A stretch of 64,000 nt of DNA from Methylobacterium mesophilicum (GTDB taxonomy: Bacteria; Pseudomonadota; Alphaproteobacteria; Rhizobiales; Beijerinckiaceae): contig NZ_BPQU01000002.1 in assembly GCF_022179445.1 (NCBI RefSeq), forward strand, positions 330,831 to 394,830. Direction: 5' to 3'. Below are positions 18,824 to 29,488 of this stretch, in pieces. A program made the position numbers and the translations under genes. The stretch's first letter is position 1, and each line of letters opens with the position of its first letter. The notes beneath the pieces are model-generated. The model saw only the letters and a program-made list of their open reading frames with translations, ran no database searches and was not told the DNA's origin.

Positions 18824-18988
18824 CAGGTGCCCTCAGCCACCCTGCCACCACCCGTCGATGCTTCTGAGCGCCATCGGCTCATCCGAATCAGCCCCGATAG
18901 GCGGCGGCACGTGCGACTTCGGAAGCCGAGCCCGCATGGCGCACACGGTGCTTCTCTGTCCCTCGGATGCAACGCGGTCCGTGCCCGA

Positions 18989-19468
18989 TCACGTCTCCTG
19001 CCGCCCCTCCACGAAGGCGCGGAACGCCGCTAGGGTCTCGGCGCTGACATGGTGCTCGATCCCCTCGGCGTCCCGCCGGGCGGTCTCCGGGCTGACGCCG
19101 AGGGTGCACAGGAAGCGCTCGACGATGCGGTGGCGCTCGCGCGCCTGGGCGGCCAGCCGGCGGCCGGCCTCGGTCAGGAACACACCGCGATAGGGCCTCT
19201 GCTGGACGAAGCCGTCCTCGCACAGGCGCTTGAGCATCTTGGCGACGGTGGGCTGGGCCACGCCGAGGCGCGCGGCGATGTCGACCTGGCGGGCCTCGCC
19301 GCCGTCGCCGATCAGGTCGTCGATCAGCTCGACGTAATCCTCGACGAGTTCGGAACGCCGCGCCTCGCGGGCCTGGCGGAAGCTCTCCACGTGCCGCTCA
19401 GGATCGACCAGAGCGGTCTCGGGCAGGCCCTGGGTTTCGGAGGCACCCGGCTCGGACGGTTCCTGCAT
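18989..19468 (-). CDS. mntR: manganese-responsive regulator MntR
   Basis: 159 residues in the DtxR/MntR family. A winged helix at about 40-95 ([39 protein letters not shown]) is followed by the metal-binding and dimerisation helices with conserved His/Glu ([24 protein letters not shown]). It is expected to repress mntH when Mn(II) is abundant. It is divergent from mntH, with a palindromic operator in between. Confidence 0.92.
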   Translation of the reverse strand: MQEPSEPGASETQGLPETALVDPERHVESFRQAREARRSELVEDYVELIDDLIGDGGEARQVDIAARLGVAQPTVAKMLKRLCEDGFVQQRPYRGVFLTEAGRRLAAQARERHRIVERFLCTLGVSPETARRDAEGIEHHVSAETLAAFRAFVEGRQET

Positions 19469-19600
19469 CGGCTCTCCCTCTCGCCGCCCCCCGGCGCCGC
19501 CCGACCCTTGTTAGCAAAATCCGCCCGGGAGAGGGGAGTCCCGCGACGCGGTCGCGCCCCCCCTTAAATGCCCCCTTGAAACGCGCGGCCGATCCCTTGA

Positions 19601-19618
19601 ATATAGCCCAAGCTATAT
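19601..19618. promoter_or_regulatory. MntR operator upstream of mntH
   Basis: The inverted repeat ATATAGC-CCAA-GCTATAT matches the general form of proteobacterial MntR boxes (ATAGC...GCTAT). It ends 21 bases before the mntH start, placing it over or just after the core promoter, where a repressor would block transcription. Confidence 0.75.
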
Positions 19619-19638
19619 CTTTGAGAAAAGGGTGAGGC

Positions 19639-21012
19639 ATGGCAACGCCGGATGCGGCGACGGTCCCGGGAGGGCAGATGCCCGAGGGACGTGCGCCCGA
19701 AGGAACGGCACCGGCGGGCCCTGCGCTCGGCAGGATGAGCCGGCGCACGGAGCAGGCGATCCGCGACACGCTCGACGGGCGGCCGGGCGGCCGGGGCCGG
19801 TTCCTGCTGTTCGTGGGCCCCGCCGTGACGGCGTCGATCGCCTACATGGATCCCGGCAACTTCGCGACCAACATCCAGGCCGGCGCGCGCTACGGCTACG
19901 GCCTGCTCTGGGTGGTGCTGCTCGCCAACATCACCGCGATGCTGTTCCAGGCGCTCTCGGCCAAGCTCGGGATCGTCACGGGCAAGAACCTCGCGGAGCA
20001 TTGCCGCGACGCGACGCCGTTGCCGGTGCGGCTCGGCCTGTGGGGCATCAGCGAGGTCGCCGCCATGGCCACCGACCTGGCCGAGTTCCTGGGCGGCGCG
20101 ATCGGGCTGTCGCTGCTCACCGGCATGCCGCTGATGGCCGGCATGGCGGTCACCGCGATCGTCACCTACGCGATCCTGCTGCTGGAACAGGAGGGGTTCC
20201 GACCGCTGGAGATCGCGATCGGCGTGATGGTCGGCACGATCGGCCTCTGCTACGCGGTCGAACTCGCCATCGCCCCGGTGGACTGGGCGGACGCCGCCAA
20301 GGGGCTCGTCACCCCGCGGATTCCCGACGCCCAGGCGCTGACCATCGCGGTCGGCATCATCGGCGCCACCGTGATGCCCCACGCCCTGTTCCTGCATTCG
20401 GGCCTGACCCAGGGGCGGGGCAGCCCCCGCGACGATTCCGACCGGCGCCAGCTGGTGCGCTTCTCGAACCGCGAGGTGGTGGTGGCGCTGCTGCTGGCGG
20501 GCCTCGTCAACATGGCGATGGTGATCATGGCGGCCGCCGCCTTCCATGCCGGCCACAGCGAGGTCGCCGAGATCGACCAGGCCTACCGCACCCTGACCCC
20601 CCTGCTCGGGCCGGCGGCCGGGGCCGCCTTCCTGGTGTCGCTGCTCGCCTCCGGGATCTCCTCCTCGGTGGTGGGCACGCTCGCCGGCCAGATGGTGATG
20701 CAGGGCTTCACCGGCTGGCACATCCCGCTCATCGTCCGCCGATTGGTGACCATGCTGCCGGCCTTCGCCGTGGTGGCGATCGGCGTCGACCCGACCCGGG
20801 CCCTGGTCCTGTCCCAGGTGGTGCTGTCGCTCGCCCTGCCGGTGCCGATGGTGGCTTTGGTGGTGTTCACCCGCCGCCGCAGCGTGATGGGCGCCTTCGC
20901 CAACGGCCCCCTGACCCAGGCCGCCGCCATGGCCGGGGCGGCCCTGGTGCTCGGCCTCAACATGGTGCTGCTGGCCGCCGCCTTCGGGGTGCCGATCCCG
21001 GGGCTGGAATAG
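19639..21012 (+). CDS. mntH: Mn2+/divalent metal transporter, Nramp family
   Basis: 457 residues with about 11 membrane helices. The metal-binding motif MDPGNFATN is in helix 1 and MPHALFLHS in helix 6, the two unwound segments that coordinate Mn(II) or Fe(II) in NRAMP transporters. It imports metal by proton symport across the inner membrane. The ATG at 19639 follows GGGTGAGG. An MntR box directly upstream and mntR on the opposite strand make manganese repression the likely control. Confidence 0.95.
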   Translation: MATPDAATVPGGQMPEGRAPEGTAPAGPALGRMSRRTEQAIRDTLDGRPGGRGRFLLFVGPAVTASIAYMDPGNFATNIQAGARYGYGLLWVVLLANITAMLFQALSAKLGIVTGKNLAEHCRDATPLPVRLGLWGISEVAAMATDLAEFLGGAIGLSLLTGMPLMAGMAVTAIVTYAILLLEQEGFRPLEIAIGVMVGTIGLCYAVELAIAPVDWADAAKGLVTPRIPDAQALTIAVGIIGATVMPHALFLHSGLTQGRGSPRDDSDRRQLVRFSNREVVVALLLAGLVNMAMVIMAAAAFHAGHSEVAEIDQAYRTLTPLLGPAAGAAFLVSLLASGISSSVVGTLAGQMVMQGFTGWHIPLIVRRLVTMLPAFAVVAIGVDPTRALVLSQVVLSLALPVPMVALVVFTRRRSVMGAFANGPLTQAAAMAGAALVLGLNMVLLAAAFGVPIPGLE

Positions 21013-21059
21013 AGCCGCCCCGGGTCCCTTTCCTTGCCCTGCCCGCCAGAGGGGGCGGC

Positions 21060-21338
21060 CCTCTCGCAAGGGGTTGAGCAGCGTCGCGCCGGTCGCCGTG
21101 TCGATCGGCAGAATGCGGGCAGGACACCTTCGTGCAGCCAGAGCCGCAAAGCAGAGGCCTGGCGGGGGTCGCGGCGGTCCAGTTGAGTGATGCCGAGTTC
21201 GACCTCCATGACCGCGATGGCGGAGCGGTGCAGGCTGCTTGGGTCGACCTGCGTAGACTACCTCTCAACCACAGAACTGATCCTGCCGCTGCGCCGCCTG
21301 CGGCGTTCGGACAGGCCGTCGGTGTCCAGAAGGTACAT
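21060..21338 (-). pseudogene. vapC-type PIN toxin remnant
   Basis: The frame opens [19 protein letters not shown], the VapC N-terminus, with the first catalytic Asp (normally LDTNVLSEL), then hits a TAG after 26 codons. The same frame continues with the recognisable VEVELGI-type block MEVELGITQLDRRDPRQASA and LRLWLHEGVLPAF, then shifts frame so that the terminal IDTATGA-like block is read in another phase. In-frame stop plus frameshift indicate a dead PIN-domain RNase next to its antitoxin. Confidence 0.75.
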
Positions 21339-21585
21339 CGGTCGCCGGGCGCGGGAACGTGGCTGGCCGGGTGAAGTCGATGTCGATGTCGCCGACACCC
21401 TCCATGTCGAGGGCATCGAGAATGGTGCCGGGGGCAGCCTTCAGGCGTTCGTAGGCGTCGTAGGGCGGGACAGCCATGATCGGCCGACCGCGCTCGGTGA
21501 TGTTCACGGGGCCGTCCGCGGCGGCGCGCTTGATGCGTCCGGGTTCGCGATCGAACGCGCGGCTGGTGAAGGTCGGCATGCTCAT
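21265..21585 (-). CDS. Phd/VapB-type antitoxin with read-through tail
   Basis: From the ATG at 21585 the protein reads MSMPTFTSRAFDREPGRIKR, AADGPVNITERGRP and IMAVPPYDAYERL, the Phd/YefM fold used as antitoxin and DNA-binding repressor. About 25 C-terminal residues overlap the vapC remnant in another frame, suggesting the native stop was lost. With its toxin dead, it is an orphan. Confidence 0.7.
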   Translation of the reverse strand: MSMPTFTSRAFDREPGRIKRAAADGPVNITERGRPIMAVPPYDAYERLKAAPGTILDALDMEGVGDIDIDFTRPATFPRPATDVPSGHRRPVRTPQAAQRQDQFCG

Positions 21586-21703
21586 GCCGAACCCCGCATG
21601 TCCGTCCATACAGACATTGGAGGTCCGGCAGGCGACGTGAATCGGCCGCCGGGCCCTCGGAAACCGCCCGTGTTCTGGGTCGATGCCCCCGGGCGCTCCC
21701 CGG

Positions 21704-23398
<1,695 letters not shown>

Positions 23399-23471
23399 CC
23401 CTCCTCCGCCCCCCGGCGGAATCAGCGCGACGCTACCCCATGGCCGCGCCGCGACGAAGACCTGCGGCGCG

Positions 23472-23527
23472 GGATCGGGTTTCCAAAGGGCGAGCCCTTC
23501 GGCGGGTTGTCAGGGCGGAGCCTTGAT
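23472..23527. repeat. interspersed palindrome, AAAGGGC/GCCCTT family
   Basis: Contains TTTCCAAAGGGCGAGCCCTT followed by CAGGGCGGAGCCTTG. Related copies lie at 28139-28235, 35097-35165 and 63772-63840. All are between genes. This looks like a genus-specific intergenic repeat. Confidence 0.6.
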
Positions 23528-23538
23528 GCAGCCGAACG

Positions 23539-24759
23539 TTAGAGCCCGATCGGCAGCAGTCCGGGCGCCAGGGCCGCGGCGGCCCGCGGCCCGTCCTTGA
23601 CCAGGCGAATCGCCGTGCGGGCGACGCGGTTGCGCAGGCGCCGGGCTCGCCAGAGCGCCCCCGTCTCCACGGCGAGGCCGCGGGCGTAGACGCTAGTGCG
23701 CAGGCTGCGGGCGTCGCAGGCCTGCTTGACCGGGTCGGCGTAGAACGCCGCGATCTTGTCCCGGCCCATGCCGGGGGTGGCGAGCCAGGCCGGCACGTGG
23801 ACCCGGGCGAGCCGGTCGGCATCGGTGAGCAGCTTGCCGATCCCGGTGCCGGGGATCGGGCAGGCGGTCTGGAAGGCGTCGCCGATCAGCACCAGCCCGT
23901 CGCGCTCCACCCCGTCGGCCCGGGCGAGGTCGATCGGCCGGACCTCGAGGGGGCCGGACACCGACAGGTCCGGGCAATGCCGCGCCAGGTGGGGCATCAT
24001 CGCCCGCAGGGTGGCTTCCGGGTCCCGGCGCAGGGAAGCGACCCAGGGCTCGCCGGGATCGCGGTAGCAGAACAGGTTGGCGCGCATCACCTCCCCGATC
24101 GGGAACAGGGTCAGGTAGGCGTCGCGCCCGCCGAACCCCTCGGCGAAGTAGGTCATGGCCGGGAACGGGAAGGCGGCCCGCGGCGCCGCCATGTCGAAGC
24201 CGACCGCCAGGGAGTGGCGCGGGCTCAGTGCCCGCTTGGCGATGCCGGCCTTGGCGAGCAGCGCATGGCCGAGCCCGGTGGCGAGCACGACGAGGCGCGC
24301 CTCGATCCGGCGGCCATCGCTCAAGGCGAGAATCTGGCGATCCGGCCCGAGCTCGAAATCGGCGACCCGGCCGGGGGTCAGCAGCCCGTCGGGCAGGGCG
24401 GCCCGGGCGGCCCCGACCAGGACGGGATAATGCGCGCCCCATTCACGGGCGGCCTCCCGGTAGGCGAGGCGGCCATAGCGGACCACCGCGACCTCCTCGG
24501 TCGCCGTCGTGCAGGCGGCCAGAGCCGCCCCGAAGCCGAGGCCCTCGAACAGCGCCATCTGGTCGGCCCCGAACTTCTCCGCCCGGAAGTCGCGGCGTGC
24601 CTCACCGCGTTCGGCCTGGGCGTCGATCAGCGTGACCCGGGTCCCGGCGCGGGCGAGCGCCCCGGCCAGGCAGCTCCCGGCCAGCCCGGCGCCCACCACG
24701 GCTACGTCGCAGGTTTCCGCCTCGCTGCCCATTGCTGTCATCTCAAAGTCGTCCCGCAT
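23539..24759 (-). CDS. FAD-dependent monooxygenase / oxidoreductase
   Basis: 406 residues. A Rossmann FAD motif VAVVGAGLAGSCLAGALARAG is near the N-terminus, a second FAD segment GLVLIGDAFQTACPIPGTGI is near residue 290, and the chain has the length of p-hydroxybenzoate-hydroxylase-type enzymes. The substrate is not evident. The ATG at 24759 or one at 24741 (MTAMGSEAET) may be used; neither has a strong ribosome site. It neighbours the ThDP decarboxylase on the same strand, but a 140-bp gap with a repeat separates them. Confidence 0.8.
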   Translation of the reverse strand: MRDDFEMTAMGSEAETCDVAVVGAGLAGSCLAGALARAGTRVTLIDAQAERGEARRDFRAEKFGADQMALFEGLGFGAALAACTTATEEVAVVRYGRLAYREAAREWGAHYPVLVGAARAALPDGLLTPGRVADFELGPDRQILALSDGRRIEARLVVLATGLGHALLAKAGIAKRALSPRHSLAVGFDMAAPRAAFPFPAMTYFAEGFGGRDAYLTLFPIGEVMRANLFCYRDPGEPWVASLRRDPEATLRAMMPHLARHCPDLSVSGPLEVRPIDLARADGVERDGLVLIGDAFQTACPIPGTGIGKLLTDADRLARVHVPAWLATPGMGRDKIAAFYADPVKQACDARSLRTSVYARGLAVETGALWRARRLRNRVARTAIRLVKDGPRAAAALAPGLLPIGL

Positions 24760-24929
24760 CCGCGTCAGAGCCTGAACGCGCGAAAACGCATGAATGGTAG
24801 CGATCGGGAGTTCTGTAAAGCACGTACGTAATTTTTCGCGGCCGTGGAAACATACGGTTACGCTGCCGCGCCGGCTCCGGTGGGATGCCTCATCTTCTGA
24901 TTGAATTTCTGTATCTCATCGGATCTATC

Positions 24930-24985
24930 GCCCGGCCCGGATCTTCCTCGGATCGACGGTAGCAGCCGCTCCGGCCGGGCTTTTT
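24930..24985 (+). terminator. GCCCGGCC stem with T-run
   Basis: GCCCGGCC at 24930-24937 pairs with GGCCGGGC at 24973-24980 and is followed by TTTTT. The loop is long (35 bases). It lies between the FAD monooxygenase start and the MliC stop, and could end either antisense or minus-strand transcripts. Confidence 0.4.
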
Positions 24986-24997
24986 ACTTGCCGGGCC

Positions 24998-25342
24998 CTA
25001 CTTGCCGGATCGGGCTTCCGTGCAGGTGAGAGGTGGCTTGCCTGCCTCCGTCCAGGTGACGGTGCGACCCTTGCCGCGCAGCTCATGGCGCGCGTCACCG
25101 TACTGGATCCCATCCGCGTGCGGCTCGACCGGCAAGGTGACCGAGGGGCCGGCGGGCGGGTGAACGACGGCCGGCGCGTTCAGGTCGGCGGTGTCGAACT
25201 CGACCGTGAGCGTCTGCCCCGCGGGACAGGCGAAGGCGACCCGGTTGATCGCGGACGCCGCGGCGTGCGCCTGGTCCACCGCGACCGGAAGTCCCGCGGC
25301 GAGAAGGAGGGCGATGCTGCCCCGGGAAAGCAAACGGTTCAC
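24998..25342 (-). CDS. MliC-family C-type lysozyme inhibitor
   Basis: A GTG at 25342 follows the near-perfect ribosome site AGGAGGTACC. 114 residues: a signal peptide (RLLSRGSIALLLAAGLPVAV) without an obvious lipobox, then the MliC/PliC beta-barrel pattern RVAFACPAGQTLTVEFD and GKGRTVTWTEAGKPPLTCTE, with the two family cysteines. It should sit in the periplasm and protect peptidoglycan from host C-type lysozymes. The frame continues open upstream to 26389, but that is a shadow of the LysR gene. Confidence 0.85.
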   Translation of the reverse strand: MNRLLSRGSIALLLAAGLPVAVDQAHAAASAINRVAFACPAGQTLTVEFDTADLNAPAVVHPPAGPSVTLPVEPHADGIQYGDARHELRGKGRTVTWTEAGKPPLTCTEARSGK

Positions 25343-25373
25343 GGTACCTCCTGCTGTGCTGATCCGGGCACCG

Positions 25374-25396
25374 CTCCGATGTGCGGGACATCGGAG
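25374..25396. promoter_or_regulatory. 9-bp perfect inverted repeat upstream of MliC gene
   Basis: CTCCGATGT at 25374-25382 and ACATCGGAG at 25388-25396 around GCGGG. It is between the LysR stop and the MliC start, so it may terminate the LysR gene or be an operator for the inhibitor. Confidence 0.4.
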
Positions 25397-25476
25397 AATC
25401 GGCCTTCGAAGCCCGGGCACGAACTCTACCGCGATTCCGCCGATCACATCAGGATCGCTGGAATCGGGACGACGCT

Positions 25477-26361
25477 TCAGCCTCTCAGCTGCGCCACGAA
25501 GGCCCGCATGAACGGCGGCAGGCCGTCGAGGTCGCGCAGGCACAGGGTCAGGTCGCGGCGGGCCCACGGATCGGAGAGCGGCACCACCGCGATGGCGAGA
25601 CCCTGGGCCGCCCGGGCGGCGGCGCTCTCGGGGAGCACCGCGAGCCCGACCCGGGCCTGGACCAGGCGGCAGACGGCATCGAAGCCGCGCAACTGCACCC
25701 GCAGACGCATCGGCCGCCCCTCCCGCACCGCCTGGGCGACCAGGAACCGGCTGATGGCGCTGCGCCGGTCGAGGCCGACCAGGTCGTGGCCGAGCACCTC
25801 CACGAAGGGGATCTCGGCCCGCGCCGCCAGGGGATGATCCCGGGCCGCCACCAGCACGAACCGGTCCTCCCGGAACGGGAAGGTCTGGAGCGAGCCGGTA
25901 TCGACCGTGCCGGACAGGATGCCGAGATCGGCCGCGCCCTCGGCCACCAGCCCGACGATCTCCTCGGAGGTGCGCTCGTCGATCTCGACGCCGATCCCAG
26001 GATGGCCGGCCAGGAAGGCCGACAGCGCGTCGGGCAGGAACTCGGTCAGCGCGTTGGTGTTGGCGAGCACCCGGATCTGCCCGGCCGCGCCACCGGAGAA
26101 CACCGCCATCTCCTCGCGCAGGCGCTCGACGCCGGCCAGGATCTCCCGGGCATGGGCCAGGAGCGTGCGCCCCGCCGGGGTCGGGCTGACGCCCTGCCGC
26201 CCCCGGGTCAGGAGCGCGGCGCCCAGCGAATCCTCCATGATCCGGATCCGCGTCGAGGCGGCCGCCAGGGCGAGGTTCGCCCGCGCCGCCCCGTGGGTGA
26301 TCGAACCGGCCTCGACCACGTGCCGGAACAGGCCGAGATCGGTGAGATCGAACCGCATCAT
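25477..26361 (-). CDS. LysR-family transcriptional regulator
   Basis: 295 residues from the ATG at 26361 (MMRFDLTDLGLFRHVVEAGS). An N-terminal winged helix (SITHGAARANLALAAASTRI) is followed by a periplasmic-binding-like effector domain (GQIRVLANTNALTEFLPDAL, ISGTVD-like ILSGTVDTGSL). The HTH departs from the usual SQPALS core, which suggests a diverged DNA target. The extra N-terminus up to 26562 is low-quality sequence and was dropped. Upstream is the AT-rich island; the divergent neighbour is the HD-GYP regulator. Confidence 0.88.
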   Translation of the reverse strand: MMRFDLTDLGLFRHVVEAGSITHGAARANLALAAASTRIRIMEDSLGAALLTRGRQGVSPTPAGRTLLAHAREILAGVERLREEMAVFSGGAAGQIRVLANTNALTEFLPDALSAFLAGHPGIGVEIDERTSEEIVGLVAEGAADLGILSGTVDTGSLQTFPFREDRFVLVAARDHPLAARAEIPFVEVLGHDLVGLDRRSAISRFLVAQAVREGRPMRLRVQLRGFDAVCRLVQARVGLAVLPESAAARAAQGLAIAVVPLSDPWARRDLTLCLRDLDGLPPFMRAFVAQLRG

Positions 26362-26927
26362 CGCCGAAGGCCCCTCCCGGCAGCGGCACCGCCGGGCGCT
26401 TTGGTCCTGCAGCGACGGCGCGGGACGGTAGCGTCGCCCGGCCCGCGTGTCAGCGGCCGCCAGAGGCCGCGTCGCCCGAAGCCGCCCCGGCAACCGGAGC
26501 AGCGCAGGATAGGGCACCGCAGAATCAGCATAGACACCGGATTGATATATTTCCCGATCCATATCATTTGTAATTCTGGGACTATATCTATAATATATTA
26601 CACTCTACTAAGTATTATATTACAAAAATTAGAAAATTTACTGCAGATATTTTCTAAAAAGTAAATAATTATCTTTGGTCGCGAGTGCGTAATCATTTAC
26701 TCCCCTTTAACGTGCAATATTCCAAATGTATCGCATCGCCGACGAGACTTTCCCGATCGCGCACGGCACCGTCACCCGCGAACGTCACCGGATCGGATCA
26801 TGACCGCTTCCAGCCCTCCGGATCCGACGTCGGAGACCCGCGGCTCCCGACGCCCACGGGCTGCCAGGATCGCGGCGCCGACGCCCCGCCCGTCCTGCAT
26901 CCGGCCCGCCGGGCGAGGCGAGACGCC
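26362..26927. other. 566-bp intergenic region with an AT-rich island
   Basis: The stretch from about 26530 to 26745 is dominated by A and T (for example TATATCTATAATATATTACA) against a background near 70% GC. No ORF or RNA gene was recognised. It separates the divergent LysR and HD-GYP genes and could hold strong promoters, a nucleoid-protein binding zone or the scar of foreign DNA. The remainder is ordinary GC-rich sequence. Confidence 0.6.
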
Positions 26928-28103
26928 ATGATGGACGCGCTCCTGGTTGACGACAGCGCGACCATGCGCCTGCGCCTGCGCCAGATGCTGGAGGCCAAGC
27001 CCGACGTCAGCGTGACCGACTACGCCGACCCGGCCGCCGCCCTCGTGGAGGCGCAGATGCGCGCCTTCGACATCGTGCTGGTCGACTACCACATGCCGGC
27101 CATGGACGGGATCGCGTTCATCCAGCGCATGCGCACCATCCCGCACTACGCGCAGGTGCCGATCGCGATGGTGACCAGCGACATCTCCGACGCGGTGCGG
27201 CTCGCCGCGCTCGAGGCGGGGGCGACGGACTTCCTCGACAAGTCCATGCGGGGCGTCGAGCAGACCGTGCGGCTGCGCAACCTGATCCGCCTCGCCAAGG
27301 CGGTGCGGCGGCTGGCCGAGCAGGCCGCCTGGCTCGACGGCGAGGTCGAGGCCGCCCTCCGGCACATGCGCGAGCGCGAGGAGGAGATCATCTTCCGCCT
27401 GTCGCTGGCCGTGGAGTACCGCGACAACGACACCGGCGACCACACCTGGCGGGTCGCCCGCTACAGTCAGATCGTGGCCGAGGCGCTCGGCCTGCCGGCG
27501 GAGGCCTGCCGCAACCTGTACCTCGCCGCGCCGCTGCACGATGTCGGCAAGGTCGCCATCCCGGACGGCATCCTGCTGAAGCCCGGCCGGCTCGACCCGG
27601 ACGAGTTCGCCCTGATCAAGACGCATGCGACCATCGGCCAGCGCATCCTGGGCGGCAGCTCCTCCGAGCTGATCCGGCTGGCCGCCGAGATCGCCGAGGC
27701 GCATCACGAGAAGTGGAACGGCAGCGGCTACCCGAAGGGGCTCGCGGGCGACGCGATCCCCCTGGCGGCCCGGATCGTCGCCGTGGCGGACGTGTTCGAC
27801 GCCCTGACCACGCAGCGCCCCTACAAGGAGGCGATGTCGTTCGAGGCGGCCCTGGCCTGCATCCGGGCCGATAGCGGCCGCCATTTCGACCCGGCCTGCG
27901 TGGAGGCGTTCTGCGCGCGCTGGCCGGATGTCCTCGTGGCCGGCGGCCAGGAGAGGGCCACCGGCCGGCGGGGCACCCACGCCGTCACCGAGCCCTGGGC
28001 CCGGGTGCCGACCCTGCTCCGCGAGATCGCGGCCGAGACGCCCATCCTGGCGGGCCGGCTCGTCGACAGCCCCGACGAGCCGCCCTACAGGCGCCACGGA
28101 TGA
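26928..28103 (+). CDS. response regulator with HD-GYP phosphodiesterase domain
   Basis: 391 residues. A receiver domain (LLVDDSATMR, phospho-acceptor Asp53 in VLVDYHMPAMDG, Lys in DFLDKSM) is followed by a coiled linker and an HD-GYP domain: TGDHTWRVARYS, HDVGKVAIPD near 204, and HHEKWNGSGYPKGL near 260. Such proteins hydrolyse cyclic di-GMP under control of a sensor kinase (RpfG type). No partner kinase is nearby. Start chosen at the first of two ATGs; upstream codons to 26685 lack coding character. Confidence 0.92.
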   Translation: MMDALLVDDSATMRLRLRQMLEAKPDVSVTDYADPAAALVEAQMRAFDIVLVDYHMPAMDGIAFIQRMRTIPHYAQVPIAMVTSDISDAVRLAALEAGATDFLDKSMRGVEQTVRLRNLIRLAKAVRRLAEQAAWLDGEVEAALRHMREREEEIIFRLSLAVEYRDNDTGDHTWRVARYSQIVAEALGLPAEACRNLYLAAPLHDVGKVAIPDGILLKPGRLDPDEFALIKTHATIGQRILGGSSSELIRLAAEIAEAHHEKWNGSGYPKGLAGDAIPLAARIVAVADVFDALTTQRPYKEAMSFEAALACIRADSGRHFDPACVEAFCARWPDVLVAGGQERATGRRGTHAVTEPWARVPTLLREIAAETPILAGRLVDSPDEPPYRRHG

Positions 28104-28138
28104 GGCGGCCTACGGCCTGACCCCTGAAAATCCCGGAT

Positions 28139-28235
28139 TCGAAAGGTCGAGACCTTTCGCGGGTCCAGCGCGGAGCCCTGGTGCATCGGGCTTGCCCCGA
28201 TACCCCGCCAAAGGGCTGAGCCCCTTGGAAACCCG
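28139..28235. repeat. interspersed repeat, longest copy in the window
   Basis: Contains GAAAGGTCGAGACCTTTC (a perfect palindrome), CCAGCGCGGAGCCCTGG, and CCAAAGGGCTGAGCCCCTTGG. It follows the HD-GYP gene and precedes the deacetylase gene. It looks like a full-length member of the family at 23472, 35097 and 63772. Confidence 0.65.
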
Positions 28236-28292
28236 GCCCCCCTCGATCCGAGCCGGGGTGACGCGGCGCGGGGCTGCGCCTAACCTGCTCCC

Positions 28293-29318
28293 ATGCGCGT
28301 CTTCCACACCGCCGCCTCCGCCCGGCACGATCCCGACCAGTACCTGCGGCGGGGCACGCCGATCCCGCACCCCGAGCAGGCCTCCCGCTACGCCATCCTG
28401 CACGCGGCGGCCCGGGATGGCGGCCATGCCCTCGCGGAGCCTGCCGATCACGGCCTCGACCCGATCCGGGCGGTGCACGCTCCCGGCTACCTCGCGTTCC
28501 TGGCCGAGGCCTGGGCACGCCGGTCGGAGATCCCGGGGGTCGCCGACGAGATCCTCACAGGCAGCTTCGCCCGGCCGCAGATGCACCGGACGCCCACCGG
28601 CCTGCTCGGGCTCGCCGGGCTCTACACCGCCGACACCTCGACGCCGATCCGGGCCGGGACCTGGGCGGCGGTCTACGGCGCGGCCCAATGCGCCGTCGCG
28701 ACCGCCGACGCGGCCCTGGAGACGGGCCACGCCTACGCCCTGTGCCGGCCGCCCGGCCACCACGCCTACGCGGATTCGGCCGGCGGCTTCTGCTTCCTCA
28801 ACAACAGCGCGATCGCGGCGGAGCGGATGCGGGCGGCCGGGGGCGGCCCCGTGGCGATCCTCGACATCGACGTCCACCACGGCAACGGCACGCAGGGGAT
28901 CTTCTATACGCGCGGGGACGTGCTCACGGTCTCGGTCCACGCGGACCCGTCGGACTACTTCCCGTTCTTTGCCGGCTATGCCGACGAGACCGGGGCGGGG
29001 GCCGGCACCGGCCTCAACCGCAACCTGCCGCTGCCGCCGGGTTCCGGCGACGCGCCCTGGCTCGCCGCCGTGGAGGCCGGACTCGCGGCGATCGCGGCGT
29101 TCCGGCCGCGGGGCCTGGTGGTGGCCCTGGGCCTCGACGCCGCGGCGGACGATCCGATCGGCGTCCTCACGGTGACCGGAGCGGGTTTTGCCGCGGCGGC
29201 GCAGAGGATCGCGCGCGCCGGGCTGCCAACCGCGATCGTCCAGGAGGGCGGCTACCTCTGCGCGGCCCTGCCGGAGAACCTGACGACCTTCCTGGCGGCG
29301 TTCGACGCGACGCGCTGA
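28293..29318 (+). CDS. histone-deacetylase-family amidohydrolase (acetylpolyamine amidohydrolase-like)
   Basis: 341 residues of the arginase/deacetylase fold. Motifs: RPPGHHAYADSAGGFCFLNN (catalytic His pair), ILDIDVHHGNGTQ (zinc-binding Asp and His) and ALGLDAAADDPIG (third zinc ligand), then EGGY with the transition-state Tyr. The bacterial members deacetylate acetylpolyamines or similar amides. It stands alone between a repeat and an MFS gene on the same strand. Confidence 0.9.
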   Translation: MRVFHTAASARHDPDQYLRRGTPIPHPEQASRYAILHAAARDGGHALAEPADHGLDPIRAVHAPGYLAFLAEAWARRSEIPGVADEILTGSFARPQMHRTPTGLLGLAGLYTADTSTPIRAGTWAAVYGAAQCAVATADAALETGHAYALCRPPGHHAYADSAGGFCFLNNSAIAAERMRAAGGGPVAILDIDVHHGNGTQGIFYTRGDVLTVSVHADPSDYFPFFAGYADETGAGAGTGLNRNLPLPPGSGDAPWLAAVEAGLAAIAAFRPRGLVVALGLDAAADDPIGVLTVTGAGFAAAAQRIARAGLPTAIVQEGGYLCAALPENLTTFLAAFDATR

Positions 29319-29488
29319 GCCGGGGCTCGGGGCAGCCCGGATACCGCGCGGCGTGATGCGAATATGGCGCATCGGGACGCGAATGTCGTCGTCGGAGCAA
29401 CTGCTTCCGCCGACGCGGCGCGGACGACCTGTATACCAGCCTGAAGAGGGCCCGCCCGGGTTGCGGCCCGGCCGGGAGGACACGAGCG

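Noticed and set aside
19564..21069. Minus-strand frame of 501 codons opposite mntH
   Set aside because: Antisense shadow, composition dominated by His/Arg/Gln/Gly, no domain.
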